A DNA stretch of 64,000 nt, taken from assembly GCA_025345505.1 (NCBI GenBank), contig JANVCC010000073.1, forward strand, positions 7,503,933 through 7,567,932, written 5' to 3'. Each line of letters starts with the position of its first letter. Position 1 is the first letter of the stretch. This document shows, in pieces, positions 62,166 through 64,000 of this stretch. The notes beneath the pieces were generated by a model. That model saw only the letters and a list, made by a program, of their open reading frames with translations. It searched no databases and was not told the origin of the DNA. The stretch is from Todiramphus chloris collaris (taxonomy: Eukaryota; Chordata; Aves; Coraciiformes; Alcedinidae). Position numbers and translations under genes: made by a program.

Positions 62166-64000
62166 AGGGGAGTGGTGAGGAATGAAGCAGGATTTACCAA
62201 CCTCTTTCACATTCCTTGATGGAAACTACACTACAGAAATGTTATGCTGTTTAAAGAGATGGTATTACTTAAGGATAATAGCAGCAAGTGATCCATAGTT
62301 GTTGCCACATGATTACCCTCGCTGCTGGTAGCTGCCCTGCTACCCACTCACGAAACAGTGTTCCAGTGGTAGAGACCATGTGGACAGGGAGAAGCCAATC
62401 TGTACTCGTACCTGCTGTGTTAGCATGGAGACCAGATGAACTCCACTGGGTAATTTATAAATTCTCTCAAGGGTTGTGTTTCCTCTATCTGGCTGGCAGC
62501 AGCTGCTGATGCTAATAGCTGCGTGTTTGGATGTGCTGCCAGTGTTAACTGTATGAAGTGTTAAGGCAATATGAGTGATGGGCCAGTTAGTCACCTGGAG
62601 ATTAAAAGACTCACAGCAATATACTTGTGAAGTTCGATACGTGGGTGCCTTGTTGATTTAAAATAAAAGTGAACTGCAGAGTTAAAATGCAAGCTGAATT
62701 CATCACAGATGTCTGTGCTGAAGAACTTCCAGCCAGATCTGTCAGAGAGGGATCATCTGTCATCACTGCTATGCTCAGACAAAATTGACTTCTTATTTAA
62801 ATGATAGTATTCTGTGAGATATTGTGGCACATATTGGTTTCCCAAATCTCTCTCAAAATTGTTTCACTGGCAATCTTAACACGGCCCTGAGGTGCAGGGA
62901 GCGTGATTTCTCTGTTGTGTATCCTGTTTTCCTGGTAAGGAAGATGGGAGACACAAGCAGATCAGAGTGTGCCGTTTCCCCCTGTCCTGTACCTGGTTTG
63001 CGTTTGCTGCAGCACGGTAGTGGAGCTGCCTCTCTGCTTGTGGAGGTGTGGGATGAGCTGTTCTGGGCTTCCAGCAGAATTTCACAGAGATTTTTTGAAC
63101 AAAATCACTGAGTCTGTTTCTGTGCCCAGCACCTCCTGCTGTCTGACTAGTGGAGGAATTTAGCTCACAGATGAAATGAGCTCCATTTTTTTAATCGACT
63201 CTGGCTTTCCTATAGGATTTGCTAGCTAGAGCTTCTGTATTGTCTGGAGTGATGTGGCTGAAACAGAACAAGAAAGCTAACAATATTAGAACTAGCTGTG
63301 CATTAGTATTAGTAGATTGACCCAGTATCCCAGAGCAAATCTACTCAGAAGTTTAAGAAAATCCTTTTCCTTATGCTGTTTTGTAACAACGGTTGCACTT
63401 ACATACCCCCTGTGTGTAGATTCAGTTCAAATTAGAAACTTGGGCATCCTCCAAAGCACAGTGCAGCCTGACTTTTTGAAACTTCTTGCTCCTAAATCCT
63501 TTTAAACTGATGCTAGTAATCCGTCCTTTGTATTATGTCACCTTATACTAGAATTTCAGGGAGCAAAGGCTCCTTTTCCTTGGCTGTTAGGTGTGCCTTT
63601 ATGATTTGAAGATGCATAGCAGGTAACACTTTGTCTACCAATGCTTCTGTGCATGAGAGGAGATGCTGCCCTTTCAGTATTACTTATAATGAAAACAATT
63701 TCAGGCTTAGGTCTGAGTAGTTTAGAATCATTGTTAGGGTTTTTTGGTTTTTTTTAAAAATAAGTTCCCCATACAAATTATTTTATATGTAAAACTTAAA
63801 GGGAATATCAAGCACTGATTTTAGGGGTTATCTGAGACATTTCTGACTTGCTGTGGAATTGTAGGTATTGTAGGTTCTACAGAAATCACCCCCAAAGCAG
63901 GTGTCACTTCTTCACTTTACATGGAACCAGCATGCTGCTGTCTCTGCCCAAAGAAGGTGTGTGGGTACCATCTGCAGAGTTTGCCTTCCCCCAGTCACTT

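Larger units (their letters stand above)
59427..64000 (+). other. Downstream intronic sequence to window end
   Basis: It holds a sense CR1 tail (60250-60393), an antisense internal CR1 (60660-61380), a 25-26 bp tandem duplication (61380-61430) and a possible MIR relic (62085-62165). I find no sequence like the conserved middle or the CNH domain of GCK-IV proteins. The remaining exons should lie beyond 64000, unless short linker exons here were missed. Confidence 0.65.

Overview
The window is vertebrate nuclear DNA, most likely from a bird. It has long introns with consensus GT-AG boundaries. At least a dozen fragments belong to the CR1 LINE family, in the form typical of avian genomes: 5'-truncated, with many 3' ends finishing in short ATTCTATG/ATTCTGTG-like repeats. 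There are also one or two SINE relics that look like MIR. I see no prokaryotic, plasmid, viral or CRISPR content.

The window holds one recognisable gene, on the + strand. It is a STE20-type serine/threonine kinase of the germinal-centre-kinase IV group (MAP4K4/TNIK/MINK1/NRK). Thirteen exons are well supported, from 999-1064 to 55455-55601, and a fourteenth is likely at 59274-59426. Exon 1 lies upstream of the window, and the rest of the linker and the expected C-terminal citron-homology (CNH) domain lie downstream. The 13 firm exons join to 1473 nt (491 codons) with every splice phase compatible and no stop. All kinase catalytic motifs are intact. The kinase domain departs from the near-invariant MAP4K4/TNIK/MINK1 sequence at many sites, several of which recall NRK, and the coiled coil after it is strongly diverged. 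My best call is therefore avian NRK (NIK-related kinase, NESK), with MINK1 as the main alternative. Exon numbers assume one coding exon upstream.

Layout: 1-998 is the end of intron 1. 999-1064 carries the glycine loop. 1065-31787 is a 30.7 kb intron 2 with a few CR1 pieces, including a CR1 inserted inside an older CR1 at 7366-8400. The catalytic lysine exon is at 31788-31844. Exons 4-10 (39332-51167) complete the kinase domain. Exons 11-14 (53010-55601) encode an acidic linker and a short basic/glutamine-rich coiled coil. A Ser/Pro-rich linker exon probably follows at 59274-59426. From 59427 to the end only CR1 relics and unassigned sequence were seen.

I did not find an undescribed biological system. 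The points worth a second look are the divergent GCK-IV paralog itself, possible kinase-only isoforms made by retention of intron 10 or intron 12, unresolved candidate exons between 55.6 and 59.3 kb, the nested CR1, and some low-complexity or tandemly duplicated tracts in introns. Most open frames of 60-200 codons in the introns have no recognisable product and look like chance.
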